Shown: in pieces, positions 1 to 8,478 of the stretch
Layout: the number at the start of each line of letters is the position of its first letter
Numbering within the stretch: position 1 is the first letter of the stretch
DNA from: Duganella guangzhouensis
GTDB lineage: Bacteria > Pseudomonadota > Gammaproteobacteria > Burkholderiales > Burkholderiaceae_D
Direction: 5' to 3'
Assembly (NCBI RefSeq): GCF_009674535.1
Contig: NZ_WKJK01000026.1
Location: forward strand, 1-61,017
Length of the DNA: 61,017 nucleotides
The notes under the pieces: generated by a model
What the model was told of the DNA's origin: nothing
The model's database searches: none
What the model saw: only the letters and a program-made list of their open reading frames with translations
Made by a program: the position numbers and the translations under genes

Positions 1-127
1 TTTGAAGCAGCTCCATCTGGAACTGAAAGAACTCGGCTATGAAGGGTCATACGACCGCGTGGCGGCGTTTGCCAGGCAGTGGAAGGCGGGTCAATTGGAA
101 TGGGTCAATTCTGCGAGCAAACGAACA
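1..127 (+). mobile_element. IS21-type transposase (IstA) remnant
   Basis: Reading from base 2, the plus strand encodes a fragment with the phrase GYEGSYDRVAAFARQWK followed by NSASKRT. This resembles the region of IS21-family IstA transposases just before the catalytic core. The resemblance stops at about base 127, where the frame changes to unrelated residues and soon ends in TGA. The rest of the element lies outside the window or is lost. On the opposite strand the same bases form the last dozen codons of the phospholipase D-like effector, so the junction truncates that gene. The family assignment is from memory of IstA sequences. Confidence 0.6.
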
Positions 128-642
128 GGTATTTCCCCTGATGCAATCTCTTCATACCACGCGGCGTTATACGCATGATGGGCATCGCCATAGAACCCGC
201 CTAAGCCAGCGCCGATACCCGGAAAGAGTCGACCATAGAATCCGGGGGCGCTATTCATCAAAAACTGAGCGGCAGCATCGTCGTGCCAGACGAGAAGCCT
301 CACCATTACGGGATTTTTTTTCCTGGTGGTGATTTGCTTCAGCAGGTCTCCATAACGTGTTCCAGACTCGGCAGTTCCTCCACGCACAAGTACCATGCCT
401 GGGTCAAATCCCCAAGTAATGATATCCACCGTATGTTCCGCGGCCGTGAGGTCATCGGAAATACGGTGGAAGACGTTTTCCCCGCAAATGATCGGTTCAA
501 GCAAGTTGCCGTGACGCGGATCATAAACGGGATGCGGAACCTTGATGAACCACGGTTGGGCAAGACATTGACAAGGCGTCCCATTGCTCCGGTAGGTCAA
601 CTTTTGCTGATACAGCCCCTGATTGCCGTTCATATCGCCCAT
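91..642 (-). pseudogene. Truncated phospholipase D-like T6SS effector
   Basis: The 183-residue frame starts at ATG 642 behind a GGAG site. It resembles the N-terminal part of phospholipase D-type T6SS lipase effectors (Tle5-like): an ICGENVFHRISDDLTAAEHTVDIITWGFDP stretch (about residues 52-80), typical of the first PLD lobe, then a VRLLVWHDD strand. No HxKxxxxD motif is present, and such enzymes need two. The intact family is several hundred residues longer. The last residues (about 173-183) are read through an IS21-like remnant, so the gene is broken and probably has no lipase activity. It lies 28 bp downstream of vgrG in the same direction, the usual place for a VgrG-delivered effector. 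Confidence 0.7.
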
Positions 643-670
643 GCCAGTTCTCCTTTAGACCTTGGTATCG

Positions 671-3622
671 TTATGTGCTGGGTTCATCGTCATCGCTTGC
701 TACGGGATTGGAACGCTGTCTGCTTTGCTCAAGCGAGACATGTTCCTCGGTGAGCGAACCTCCCTCGTTGACATAACCGTGATAACCAATGCTGGCACTG
801 ACTTCGTGTTGTTCCTCATGCGGATTTGCGGCGATGTCAAACCGATTGCCGTTCGGGAGTTCAATCTGGTATTCGGACTCCGCTTCCAGATCATGCTGGA
901 AAGTCATATTGCCGTCGTCATCGAAACGTCCCTGCTTTGCCAACGCGCCGTCCTTGTACAGCTTGTATGGCAATCCAGCATTGGAGCGGCCACCTGCAGC
1001 TGGATGGCTGTTCAAATGAAAAGTACCGGCGCCATCCAGTTCCTGTTCAGAGGGCTGTATCTCGGCCATATCCATCGTCTTGGGCCCGGTGAAATGATGT
1101 TTTGCCGCATGCGAAACGATGTTGCCACCCGTTCCGAACTCGATACCACCTTGCGTGAATTTGGCATAGCTCCCGCCACCATTGATGGTGATTTCTTCCT
1201 CCGCGCTGATGTTGATGCTATTGGCTGTCTGAGTAATCTTGAGTTTCGCCAGAATGCTCACACTTTCCGCAAGCGCGCGAACATCGATATCGCCTCCAGC
1301 TGCGACAAGACGCATGCCAGCCTTGTGTGCGAACATCCTCAGCCCTTGTCGAACGCTGGCGAAGACGCTTCCCCCACTGGCGATGGACAGATCCTGTCCG
1401 GTGGTCAGCGCAGTATGTTTGTCGCTTGCCACGTGCGTACTGCCGCTGGTTGATGTCTCGATACCGCTGGGGCTTGCCAGCACCAGATGCGGTTTGCCAA
1501 GCTGCTTAAAATCCCCTTTCGCGCCACTCTGGATCTCTTTGTTCTGGGCCTTGACAACATCAGCCACCATTCCCTGTTCGCCCGCATCTTGCGCTTTCGC
1601 GCCTTGCGCCAGTTTTGCTAGCGTTGCGTGTTGATTCTGAGCGGCGTTCAAGCGCTGCAAAGTCTCGCTCAAATCCTTGATGGGTTTCGTTCCTGGTGCA
1701 CGGCTTTCCGTAGTAATCAACATGCCTTTGTTCGCGCGCGCCACGCCCCAGGCAGTGGTGGCCAATTCCCAACCTTCGCCACGAGACGGGCCGGCGCCAT
1801 GGGATCTTGGGCCGGTGATGAAGCCAAGATTCAGCTGCGACTCGTCATGGTCACTGGCCAGCTGTGCGCTGATCTGCCCTTCCGTATCATCCAGCCGCAA
1901 CTGATTGGCGCGGCCGCCATTTATTTCGCGACTTTTGATGCCAGAGAGGTAGCGGTTGCCGGGAAGATTCCCGGCCTTGCTGAGTGCCGCGGGCTGCGCC
2001 TGTTCGTTATAGAGCTGGGCCACGATCACTGGTTTGTCCGGGTCCCCGCCAAGGAACGCGACCAGCACCTCGCTTCCTATTCGCGGAAGGCCAAGCGTGC
2101 CGGATTGCGCCATGGCGCCAGGGCCGTTGCCCGCCCAGTTGGTTGCTACACGTATCCAAGCAGAGTCAGTTTCGGTATCGGAAGCACCCACACCTGCGGC
2201 TTCCTCGTGGTCTGCAATACGGGTACTGGGAAATCGGATTTTTACACGGCCTAGCTGGTCGCAGTGAACTTCTTCGCCTTTCGGCCCAACAACGATGGCG
2301 CTTTGCATTTGTGCTTGCGGCACATCCACGCGCGGATCGAAGGCGGGAACGATGGGGACGCCGCGTCGTACTGCGGTGAACTGGATGTGCATGCGCAATG
2401 GGCCGGTGGCCACCTTGTCTGCGGAGTGCTCCAGCATTTGCTGTTCGGCTGCGCTATGTATCCACCGGCTGTGCTTGAACAGGCGTTCGACGCGGGCGGC
2501 TAGGGCTTTAGGCAGATTGTTCTGCGCCGTGACTTGCAGGCACGTTACGACAAAATCCCGCTCTTCAAGCGGATGCTGGTCCACTTCCGGATGCTCGGCC
2601 AACGTGAAGTATTCTCCAGCGCACAAATCGCGTACGCTGCCTTCGCCGTGGAAGCATTTGGATTCATAGTCATGCCGCTTCATGCGCAGCTGGCCGAGGC
2701 GAAGCAGATCTTCGTTGTCGTCGCCGGCGTGGGGGGACAGCACTTGGTAATCATCCAGCGTGGCGGCCAGTTCGTTGCCGTTGATGCCTTGGTCTACACT
2801 GCTGGTGACCTCCATCATCATGAAGTCCCGGCCCTGCGGATTCATGTAGTCCCAGCTATGGCGCGTGACCATGCCTGGCTGCAGACTGCGTACCGCGCTC
2901 CAGGAGGTGATGGTATCGCGCTCTTCGGTGGCGTTGTCGCGGTGGTAGCGGATAGTGCCGGCGACGTTCTGGCGCAGGCTGTCGGCGTTGTTGAACAGGA
3001 CCAGCGTGTGCCCATTCTCGTCGGCGCGGATGTACCAGCCGATGCCGCGTCGCTTGAGCAGACGGCGGATGAAGGCGGCATCCGATTCGTTGTACTGCAT
3101 GGTGAATTCGCGCTTGGGGTAGGTGCGCTGGCTGAACGCCTCGTCGGTCTCGTGCTTGAAGCAGATGCCCAGCACCGGGCTTTTCTGCCGCCATTCGTTG
3201 AGAATGCGCTGGACGATTTCCACCTCGTCCATATTGCGGAACACGCGTGTGTTGGTGCGCTTTTCCAGTATCGCCAATGCGTCGCGCAGTACCAGTTGGT
3301 AGCTTGCCAGGCCACCGTCGCTGTCGCCGGAGCTGGCTTCGGTGACGATGCCGCTGACGTGACGCAGGTCGCCGCGGTCGGTGACGAATTCCAGCGTAGC
3401 CGACACGGCGATCATCTGCTTCAAGGGTAGCTGGACGTTGGCGGAGACGCACAGCACACGGTATTCAATGCCGCCGCAGATGGCCTCCGATCCGAATACG
3501 CGTTGCGGTAGCAGCATGTCGTCATTAAAGCCGCCGGGCAGGTCGAGACGCAGTCGTATCGGCCGGTTGTCGGTGATAAGTTCCTTGGCCATGGCCATGA
3601 AGCCGAAGAAGTCGCTTTCCAC
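671..3622 (-). CDS. vgrG: T6SS spike protein VgrG with C-terminal transthyretin-like tail
   Basis: This 983-residue protein is the T6SS tip (TssI). The N-terminal half is the gp27-like base. The gp5-like OB-fold follows (VVGPKGEEVHCDQLGRVKIRF, about residues 440-460) and leads to the spike motifs WAGNGPG and LPRIGSEVLVAFLGGDPDKP. A DUF2345-type beta-helix extension with many S/T/G residues follows (about 600-830). The last ~115 residues (GLPYKLYKDG...ESEYQIELPNGNRFDI) look like a transthyretin-type beta-sandwich, which in other VgrGs recruits lipase effectors. This fits the phospholipase D-like gene directly downstream. Translation probably starts at GTG 3622, five bases after AAGGAG. An overlapping ATG two bases upstream is in another frame and closes early. 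Confidence 0.93.
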   Translation of the reverse strand: MESDFFGFMAMAKELITDNRPIRLRLDLPGGFNDDMLLPQRVFGSEAICGGIEYRVLCVSANVQLPLKQMIAVSATLEFVTDRGDLRHVSGIVTEASSGDSDGGLASYQLVLRDALAILEKRTNTRVFRNMDEVEIVQRILNEWRQKSPVLGICFKHETDEAFSQRTYPKREFTMQYNESDAAFIRRLLKRRGIGWYIRADENGHTLVLFNNADSLRQNVAGTIRYHRDNATEERDTITSWSAVRSLQPGMVTRHSWDYMNPQGRDFMMMEVTSSVDQGINGNELAATLDDYQVLSPHAGDDNEDLLRLGQLRMKRHDYESKCFHGEGSVRDLCAGEYFTLAEHPEVDQHPLEERDFVVTCLQVTAQNNLPKALAARVERLFKHSRWIHSAAEQQMLEHSADKVATGPLRMHIQFTAVRRGVPIVPAFDPRVDVPQAQMQSAIVVGPKGEEVHCDQLGRVKIRFPSTRIADHEEAAGVGASDTETDSAWIRVATNWAGNGPGAMAQSGTLGLPRIGSEVLVAFLGGDPDKPVIVAQLYNEQAQPAALSKAGNLPGNRYLSGIKSREINGGRANQLRLDDTEGQISAQLASDHDESQLNLGFITGPRSHGAGPSRGEGWELATTAWGVARANKGMLITTESRAPGTKPIKDLSETLQRLNAAQNQHATLAKLAQGAKAQDAGEQGMVADVVKAQNKEIQSGAKGDFKQLGKPHLVLASPSGIETSTSGSTHVASDKHTALTTGQDLSIASGGSVFASVRQGLRMFAHKAGMRLVAAGGDIDVRALAESVSILAKLKITQTANSINISAEEEITINGGGSYAKFTQGGIEFGTGGNIVSHAAKHHFTGPKTMDMAEIQPSEQELDGAGTFHLNSHPAAGGRSNAGLPYKLYKDGALAKQGRFDDDGNMTFQHDLEAESEYQIELPNGNRFDIAANPHEEQHEVSASIGYHGYVNEGGSLTEEHVSLEQSRQRSNPVASDDDEPST

Positions 3623-3675
3623 ATTCGCTCCTTAACAACGAGGTAGTCGACGCAGTATCAAGCCGCGCAAGCTTC

Positions 3676-3718
3676 ACATCATGTCATCGCGGATTTTTCG
3701 ATTCTTGAGCTTGCGCAA
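3676..3718 (-). repeat. Copy 1 of ~43-bp direct repeat flanking tssFG
   Basis: On the minus strand the segment reads TTGCGCAAGCTCAAGAA, then 15 bases, then TGACATGATG, just after the tssG stop. A matching copy lies at 6505-6547, just before tssF: TTGCGTAAGCTCAAGAA, 15 bases, TGACATCATC. The 17-base core differs at one position. The two copies bracket the tssF-tssG pair. Their origin and role are unknown. Confidence 0.55.
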
Positions 3719-3720
3719 TC

Positions 3721-4659
3721 TTAGGTATGCAGCAGATACATCAACTCAGCGCAGTCCCGCATGGCTGGTTCGCTGAGCAGCCTGGCATCGACACCCAATC
3801 TGCTGGTGCCGTTCAGGCTCACGCCGCGCATGTCCTGCGCGCGCTGGACCAGATGGATTTCCCAGGTCATGCCCACGCCGCAGTGCAGTTCCAGCATCGC
3901 CTGCAGATGTAGCGCACTGGTGTGGCCGGGCAGGAAGCGTTGATAGCGATCCTTGTCCAACGGGCCGATACGCAGGCGCGCGCGCTGGTCGCAGTTGTAG
4001 GTGCGAGCGCCGAGCATGATGCCGCCATCCAGATCGACATTGGCCTTACCTAACTGCGCCTGATCCTCCGCAGGCATTTCGCTCCACTCGCCCACCAGCT
4101 GCTGCACTTCGACCGGAACGCCGAAGTATTCGGAATACATGCCGGCCAGCTGCGGTGCGGAGACGGTGCGGCTGCGGATCTGCATGGCGTAGAAGGCCAG
4201 TGTTTCGCGGTCTATCATTTCGTCGCTGACGTGGGTGCCGGCCAGCGCGTTCAGCATGTCGAGGAATTCGTCTTCAATGCATTCCGGACGATGCCGCTGC
4301 CACGCTTCGTAAAACATCTCCACAGCGCGGTGCGACAGCATGTCCATGAAGGCGCGCGGGCCGCCGTCGTTATGGTCTCGCTCATGCCGCGCGATGCGTT
4401 CTGAGTAGTGCAGCGGCAGCGCGCCCTGGCTGCCCAGCAGGCCGATGAAGGCCGGCGTGATGCGCACGCCACTTTCATCAGCGCTGAGGTTTTCAATCTG
4501 ATTCGGCGGGAAGCTCATCGCCAGCCGATTGCGGAAGCGCGCGTCATCCGGACGCCATTGCCGCACCAGCCGCACCGCCTGAAAGAATTCAAAGCGTTGC
4601 GGGTGCTCCAGCAGTTGGCCGATCAGGCCAGCGTCAATGCGCCGTTGCGAGGTGGGCAT
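3721..4659 (-). CDS. tssG: T6SS baseplate protein TssG
   Basis: The 312-residue protein matches TssG (VasB/ImpH), the baseplate wedge subunit that pairs with TssF, TssE and TssK in the cytoplasm. Recognisable features are the N-terminal PQRFEFFQAVRLV (about 18-30), the FRNRLAMSFPPNQI stretch (about 42-55), PALHLQ/TSALHLQAMLELHCGVG near the C-terminus and the final strands. The start at ATG 4659 lies inside the last codons of tssF, a 37-base overlap that indicates translational coupling. Length is in the normal family range. Confidence 0.92.
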   Translation of the reverse strand: MPTSQRRIDAGLIGQLLEHPQRFEFFQAVRLVRQWRPDDARFRNRLAMSFPPNQIENLSADESGVRITPAFIGLLGSQGALPLHYSERIARHERDHNDGGPRAFMDMLSHRAVEMFYEAWQRHRPECIEDEFLDMLNALAGTHVSDEMIDRETLAFYAMQIRSRTVSAPQLAGMYSEYFGVPVEVQQLVGEWSEMPAEDQAQLGKANVDLDGGIMLGARTYNCDQRARLRIGPLDKDRYQRFLPGHTSALHLQAMLELHCGVGMTWEIHLVQRAQDMRGVSLNGTSRLGVDARLLSEPAMRDCAELMYLLHT

Positions 4660-6455
4660 CGCAGCAGTTCCTTTCCGCTCACGTGGGACAGCACCACCAG
4701 CCGCGTAAAGCTGTTCAGATGCACGTGCAGCGCTAGCAGGTGATCCAGTATCTGCGCGAACGCGTGGACGCCCACGCCGGCATACGCCTCTTCGTCCAGC
4801 GACACCCGCACCTCGATGCCGCGCAGGTAGGCGTTACCTTGCGCCTGTCGTATCCACGCCGTGGCCGGATGGTGCGACAGTGCGGTGATACCGTCGATCA
4901 GCCGTTGCGACACCATGCTGTCCTGCTGCGCGTACAGCCGCAGCATGGCGGTCAACGCCGGCAGTCCCTCCTGCGTCAGCGAGCGATGATTCAACGCCAG
5001 ATGCGCGATCAAGCCCCATTGCCGCCGGCCTTCGTTGGCCAGGCGGTACGACAGCGTCGGCCGCTGCAGCATGCGGATGGGGAAGTTGCCAACCGGGCTT
5101 TCAGTACTCAGATCGCCGGCGGCACGGCCGTACTGCAGACCATGCGGCAGATTGCGATTGGTGCAGGTGAGTCGTACCGAGGCGGTGCCGCTGTCGCTGC
5201 GTAGCGGCGAAAAGTCGCGGTCCACCAGCGTGAGCGAATATTCGTGGCCGGCGGCCATCAGGTCTTCGCGCTCGGCCAGCCAGTATTGGCCTTTTCTGCT
5301 TTCCGCTTCGCCATGACGCAGCGAGTAGTAGGGAAAGAATTCCGTCACCGCGCTACCCTCGGCGGTTTTGCGCACCATCTGCACGCTGTCGATGCTGTAG
5401 ATGTCGCTGGCGCCACCGGGCATTTCGTCGGCCATCAGCGGATAGCTGCTGCGGGTGTGGGTGACGCGGATCGGCGTGGCCGGTTGCGGGAACAGGTTGA
5501 CGATGGGTGTGCAGCCCAGTAGCAGATTGTCAGCGCCAAGTGTTCGGAGGATGCGCGCGACCGGCATGTCGGGACGTACGTCACGCAGCAGCAGGCGTAA
5601 GGTCAACTGCGTACAGCCTTGCGGGCAGGCAGCGATCAAAGCGGCGAGGTCGATGTCGACGAAATCGAATTTCTCGGGGAAGGCGAAGTATTCGCTCAGC
5701 AGCCGATAGGCGCCGTGTTCGGATGGTGCGGCGGGCAGCAGCGCTTCGTCCGCAGACAGGCCGGCGGGCGACAGCGGAACGCGCTCCAGCATGCACCACT
5801 GGCCATCGGCTTCCACGCAGGCGCAAGCGGTTTGCATGAACATCGCGTCGCGCAGGGCGGCGCGCAGCGACGCTTCGCCGTCGATATAGACACGTAGCGT
5901 GGGCAAACCGATGGCGTCCAGGCCGCGCACGGCGGCGGTACTGGCGATGTTGATGCTGATGGCGGCGCCGGCATCCAGCGGCAGCGTCAATGTGGGCGGT
6001 GTTTGCGGATAGGGTTCGAAGCGCACCGCGCTGATAGTGAGCGGCGCCACCACCGTATCGTAGACCGTACGGAAGCGGCAGGTCACGGCGCCCTGCCCCA
6101 GGGCTTTCAGCGTCGCACCGCGCGGCAGCACGCTGGTGGTGCTGATTTCGTTGGCACGGGCATCACTGTAATCGAGGCGTGCGATCGAGCAGGAAGGAAT
6201 CGGGCGCAGATAATGAGGATACAACATGCCCAACAGCGCTTCGGTGAAGTGGGCGTAACCATCATCAAGCAAGCGCGCGACGCGGGCGTTGAGGAAGGCG
6301 GAGGACTGAATCAGGCGTTCAACGTGGGGATCGGCGCAGGTTTCGCCGCGCATCTGCAGGCTACCGGCGAGCTTGGGATAGCGTCCCGCAAACTCGGCGC
6401 CGGCGCGCCGCAGCAGGCTCAACTCGCGCTCATAGTAGGGCAGCAGTTTTTCCAT
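4623..6455 (-). CDS. tssF: T6SS baseplate protein TssF
   Basis: This is TssF (VasA/ImpG), about 610 residues, a wedge component of the T6SS baseplate. The family signature is at the N-terminus (LLPYYERELSLLRRAGAEFAGRYPKLAG) followed by DPHVERLIQSSAFLNARV. The C-terminus carries the SFTRLVV...GKELLRCPPR segment. I favour ATG 6455, which has GAGGG nine bases upstream; ATG 6464 is also in frame but abuts that site. It overlaps tssG. The rest of the secretion apparatus is not in the window. Confidence 0.92.
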   Translation of the reverse strand: MEKLLPYYERELSLLRRAGAEFAGRYPKLAGSLQMRGETCADPHVERLIQSSAFLNARVARLLDDGYAHFTEALLGMLYPHYLRPIPSCSIARLDYSDARANEISTTSVLPRGATLKALGQGAVTCRFRTVYDTVVAPLTISAVRFEPYPQTPPTLTLPLDAGAAISINIASTAAVRGLDAIGLPTLRVYIDGEASLRAALRDAMFMQTACACVEADGQWCMLERVPLSPAGLSADEALLPAAPSEHGAYRLLSEYFAFPEKFDFVDIDLAALIAACPQGCTQLTLRLLLRDVRPDMPVARILRTLGADNLLLGCTPIVNLFPQPATPIRVTHTRSSYPLMADEMPGGASDIYSIDSVQMVRKTAEGSAVTEFFPYYSLRHGEAESRKGQYWLAEREDLMAAGHEYSLTLVDRDFSPLRSDSGTASVRLTCTNRNLPHGLQYGRAAGDLSTESPVGNFPIRMLQRPTLSYRLANEGRRQWGLIAHLALNHRSLTQEGLPALTAMLRLYAQQDSMVSQRLIDGITALSHHPATAWIRQAQGNAYLRGIEVRVSLDEEAYAGVGVHAFAQILDHLLALHVHLNSFTRLVVLSHVSGKELLRCPPRNGALTLA

Positions 6456-6504
6456 CGGTGGCATCCCTCGGGAAGCACGGCCCGGAACGGGCAGCGCGAG
6501 TTCC

Positions 6505-6547
6505 CGATGATGTCACGATGCGTTGCTCACTTCTTGAGCTTACGCAA
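6505..6547 (-). repeat. Copy 2 of ~43-bp direct repeat flanking tssFG
   Basis: The copy shares a 16/17-base core and an 8/10-base distal block, with the same 15-base spacing, with 3676-3718. It sits between the stop of the 304-residue stress-type gene and the start of tssF. Together the two copies bracket tssF-tssG, consistent with an old duplication or module insertion. Confidence 0.5.
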
Positions 6548-7462
6548 CTAGCCAGTGATGCGATCCCAGCCCTCTTTCACCGCCGCCTTGAACTTGTCCC
6601 AGGTCGATTGCGGGTACTGCTTTTCCCAGCTGCTGCGCAGTTCCGGCTCGACATCATTCCATTCCTTGTCGCGGTAGCCGGGATTGCCGGCCAGCGACTG
6701 GGCGTGGCGGTAGGCCGGATCAAACTCCTGGTAGGTGCCGCCGGTGTACGACAGCGTCTTTTCCCAGTGCGAGCGGAAGTAGTCGTCGTCGGCCTGGTCG
6801 TCATTGCCGCGCAGGATGCGCAGCGTGTCTTCGTTGGCCTCGCCCTTCGGGTAGATGCGCATGCCGCTGCGCTGCACGGTGTTCTGGATGTCGGCCACCG
6901 CCTCGGCCGCCGGCGGCACGGTGCCGCTGGTCACCGAACCGCGCTGCAGCGAGCCCGGTGCCTGCACCACCTGTTCGGAGCGCGCGAACACCACCGCGTC
7001 CTCGCGCGGGCGGATGCCGTGCTGTTCCGGCGCGCTGTGCTGGGCCGCGCCCACGCTGGTCTGCAGCAGGCCGGCACGCAGCACGTCGGCCGCGCCCCAG
7101 CCGCTGGCGCGCCACATGGTTTCGTGTTCGTCGATGTCGATCGGGTTGAAGTCTTCGATCAGGTCGGCGGCGCGCTCGGCCGCGTCCAGCGTGGCGGTTT
7201 CCAGCGCCAGCACGGTGTGGCCGCGGTTCAGCGCTTCGGCGTACACGTGCTGGTCGGCGTGGTCTCGCCCTATCATCTGGCTGAACATCTGCTTGATGGT
7301 GCCGAGGATGGATTCGTCGTCGTTGATGCGCGCAGTGCCCGCCACGCTGCCTGAATCGTGGACCTTGATGCTGTCGCTGTCATAGCCATGGTGGATCAGT
7401 TCGTCCTTGGCATGGTTGGCCTCGGCTCGGGTTTCAAATACGGCTGCCAGAGTGTGGGTCAT
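6548..7462 (-). CDS. Stress-type protein with YflT-like N-terminal domain
   Basis: The 304-residue protein has no signal peptide or membrane segment. Residues 1-75 (TLAAVFETRAEANHAKDELIHHGY...) resemble the short domain of general-stress proteins such as YflT/Gsp17M, an alpha-beta fold that looks like a ferredoxin fold. The middle is Ala/Gly/Gln-rich and probably disordered. The C-terminal ~100 residues (FRSHWEKTLSYTGGTYQEFDPAYRHAQSL...WDKFKAAVKEGWDRITG) form an acidic, aromatic-rich helical tail whose end recalls CsbD-type stress proteins. No enzymatic motif is visible. Similar proteins are common in soil betaproteobacteria; the function is not established. It precedes tssF by 92 bp but is probably not part of T6SS. 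Confidence 0.7.
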   Translation of the reverse strand: MTHTLAAVFETRAEANHAKDELIHHGYDSDSIKVHDSGSVAGTARINDDESILGTIKQMFSQMIGRDHADQHVYAEALNRGHTVLALETATLDAAERAADLIEDFNPIDIDEHETMWRASGWGAADVLRAGLLQTSVGAAQHSAPEQHGIRPREDAVVFARSEQVVQAPGSLQRGSVTSGTVPPAAEAVADIQNTVQRSGMRIYPKGEANEDTLRILRGNDDQADDDYFRSHWEKTLSYTGGTYQEFDPAYRHAQSLAGNPGYRDKEWNDVEPELRSSWEKQYPQSTWDKFKAAVKEGWDRITG

Positions 7463-7643
7463 GATGTGCTCCTGGAGAAAGACGTATGGGTCGGTGATCG
7501 GCTCAGTCTACGGTGTTGGCCACGAATCCAGCGCCCGCTTGCCCGGGGGAAAACTCGACAGGACGGTGGCGGCGGCTACACCGGTAGCATGCCACAAATT
7601 GCGGCCGATTCCCGTGCGTAGTGCCACATAGCCGCACGCTATA

Positions 7644-8378
7644 ATGCAACTCATGCGATCTCTTCTTACCTATCTACCGCTGTTGATGTCCCTGTATGCC
7701 GCCGCCGCGCTGGCCGCGCAGGGGGAGCTGGTCATGCTGGCGCCGGTCGATCAGGCGATGCCGATCGCGCGCATCCAGAATGGCGCCATCGCCGGCGGCA
7801 TCGTCAAGGATTTTGGCGACGCGCTGGCGCAGCGCCTGGGCCGCCGCGCGGTCTATCTGAGCGCCGACAGCCCGGAAGTGACGCCAGCGCTCAGCAGCGG
7901 CCGCGCCGATGCGATGTGCTATGTGATGCCGTTCTGGATCGACGGCGACTACAACTGGAGCCCGCCGCTGTTCCCGGACGCCGAGATGATCGCCGCGCGC
8001 CACGACATGCCGCACCTGCGCTCGCTGAAGGACTTGCGCGACAAGCAGGTCGGCACGGTCACGCAATACCGCTACCAGCGCGTGGAGCTGGTGCTGGGCA
8101 CGCGCTTTCGCCGCGTCGACGCGCCCAATATGGAGGCCAACATCCAGCAGATGCTGGCCGGTAAAGTGCCCTACACCATGATCAGCGAAGCCACGCTGAA
8201 CTATCTGCACCGCGTGACGCCGGAGCTCAAGGTGCGCGCCGACCTGGTGTTCTCGGCCTACAAGGCGCAGTGCGCGTTCTCGCAGAAATCGGCGATTCCG
8301 TTTGCCGACATCAGCCGCGCCATCGACACGCTGGTCAAGGATGGCAGCGTGGACCAGATCCTGGCGCGCTACCGCTAG
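7644..8378 (+). CDS. Periplasmic solute-binding protein, family 3-like
   Basis: The product has 244 residues with a Sec signal peptide (LLTYLPLLMSLYAAAALAAQ, cleavage near residue 25) and a small type II periplasmic binding fold (SBP_bac_3-like): a GGIVKDFGDALAQRLG lobe start and a SSGRADAMCYVMPFWIDGDY hinge region. The final helix is DISRAIDTLVKDGSVDQILARY, typical of this family. No permease or ATPase gene is adjacent, so it may be an orphan sensor-like or enzyme-associated binding protein. The start is uncertain: ATG 7644 and ATG 7653 are both in frame, and a TATAAT at 7640-7645 overlaps the first one. Confidence 0.85.
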   Translation: MQLMRSLLTYLPLLMSLYAAAALAAQGELVMLAPVDQAMPIARIQNGAIAGGIVKDFGDALAQRLGRRAVYLSADSPEVTPALSSGRADAMCYVMPFWIDGDYNWSPPLFPDAEMIAARHDMPHLRSLKDLRDKQVGTVTQYRYQRVELVLGTRFRRVDAPNMEANIQQMLAGKVPYTMISEATLNYLHRVTPELKVRADLVFSAYKAQCAFSQKSAIPFADISRAIDTLVKDGSVDQILARYR

Positions 8379-8398
8379 CATTTCACATTCGGAAATTT

Positions 8399-8412
8399 TT
8401 GACCTGGATCAA
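8399..8412 (+). promoter_or_regulatory. FNR/ANR-type box upstream of ompW
   Basis: TTGACCTGGATCAA matches the FNR consensus TTGAT-N4-ATCAA at 9 of 10 fixed positions. It is 67 bp upstream of the ompW ATG. If the box is centred at -41.5, transcription would start near 8447 with a weak -10 (TAGACT, 8435-8440). OmpW is reported to respond to FNR in enteric bacteria, which supports oxygen control here. The position is seen in the sequence; the regulation is inferred. Confidence 0.65.
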
Positions 8413-8478
8413 TGTTTCCGCTGCGCCGCATCAATAGACTTCCCTACGTTACTTAACGACGACAAAGAGGGAAGTAAA

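Noticed and set aside
7640..7645. TATAAT as the promoter of the solute-binding protein gene
   Set aside because: It overlaps the first candidate ATG and has no -35, so it would not serve that start. A leaderless transcript from ATG 7653 cannot be excluded.
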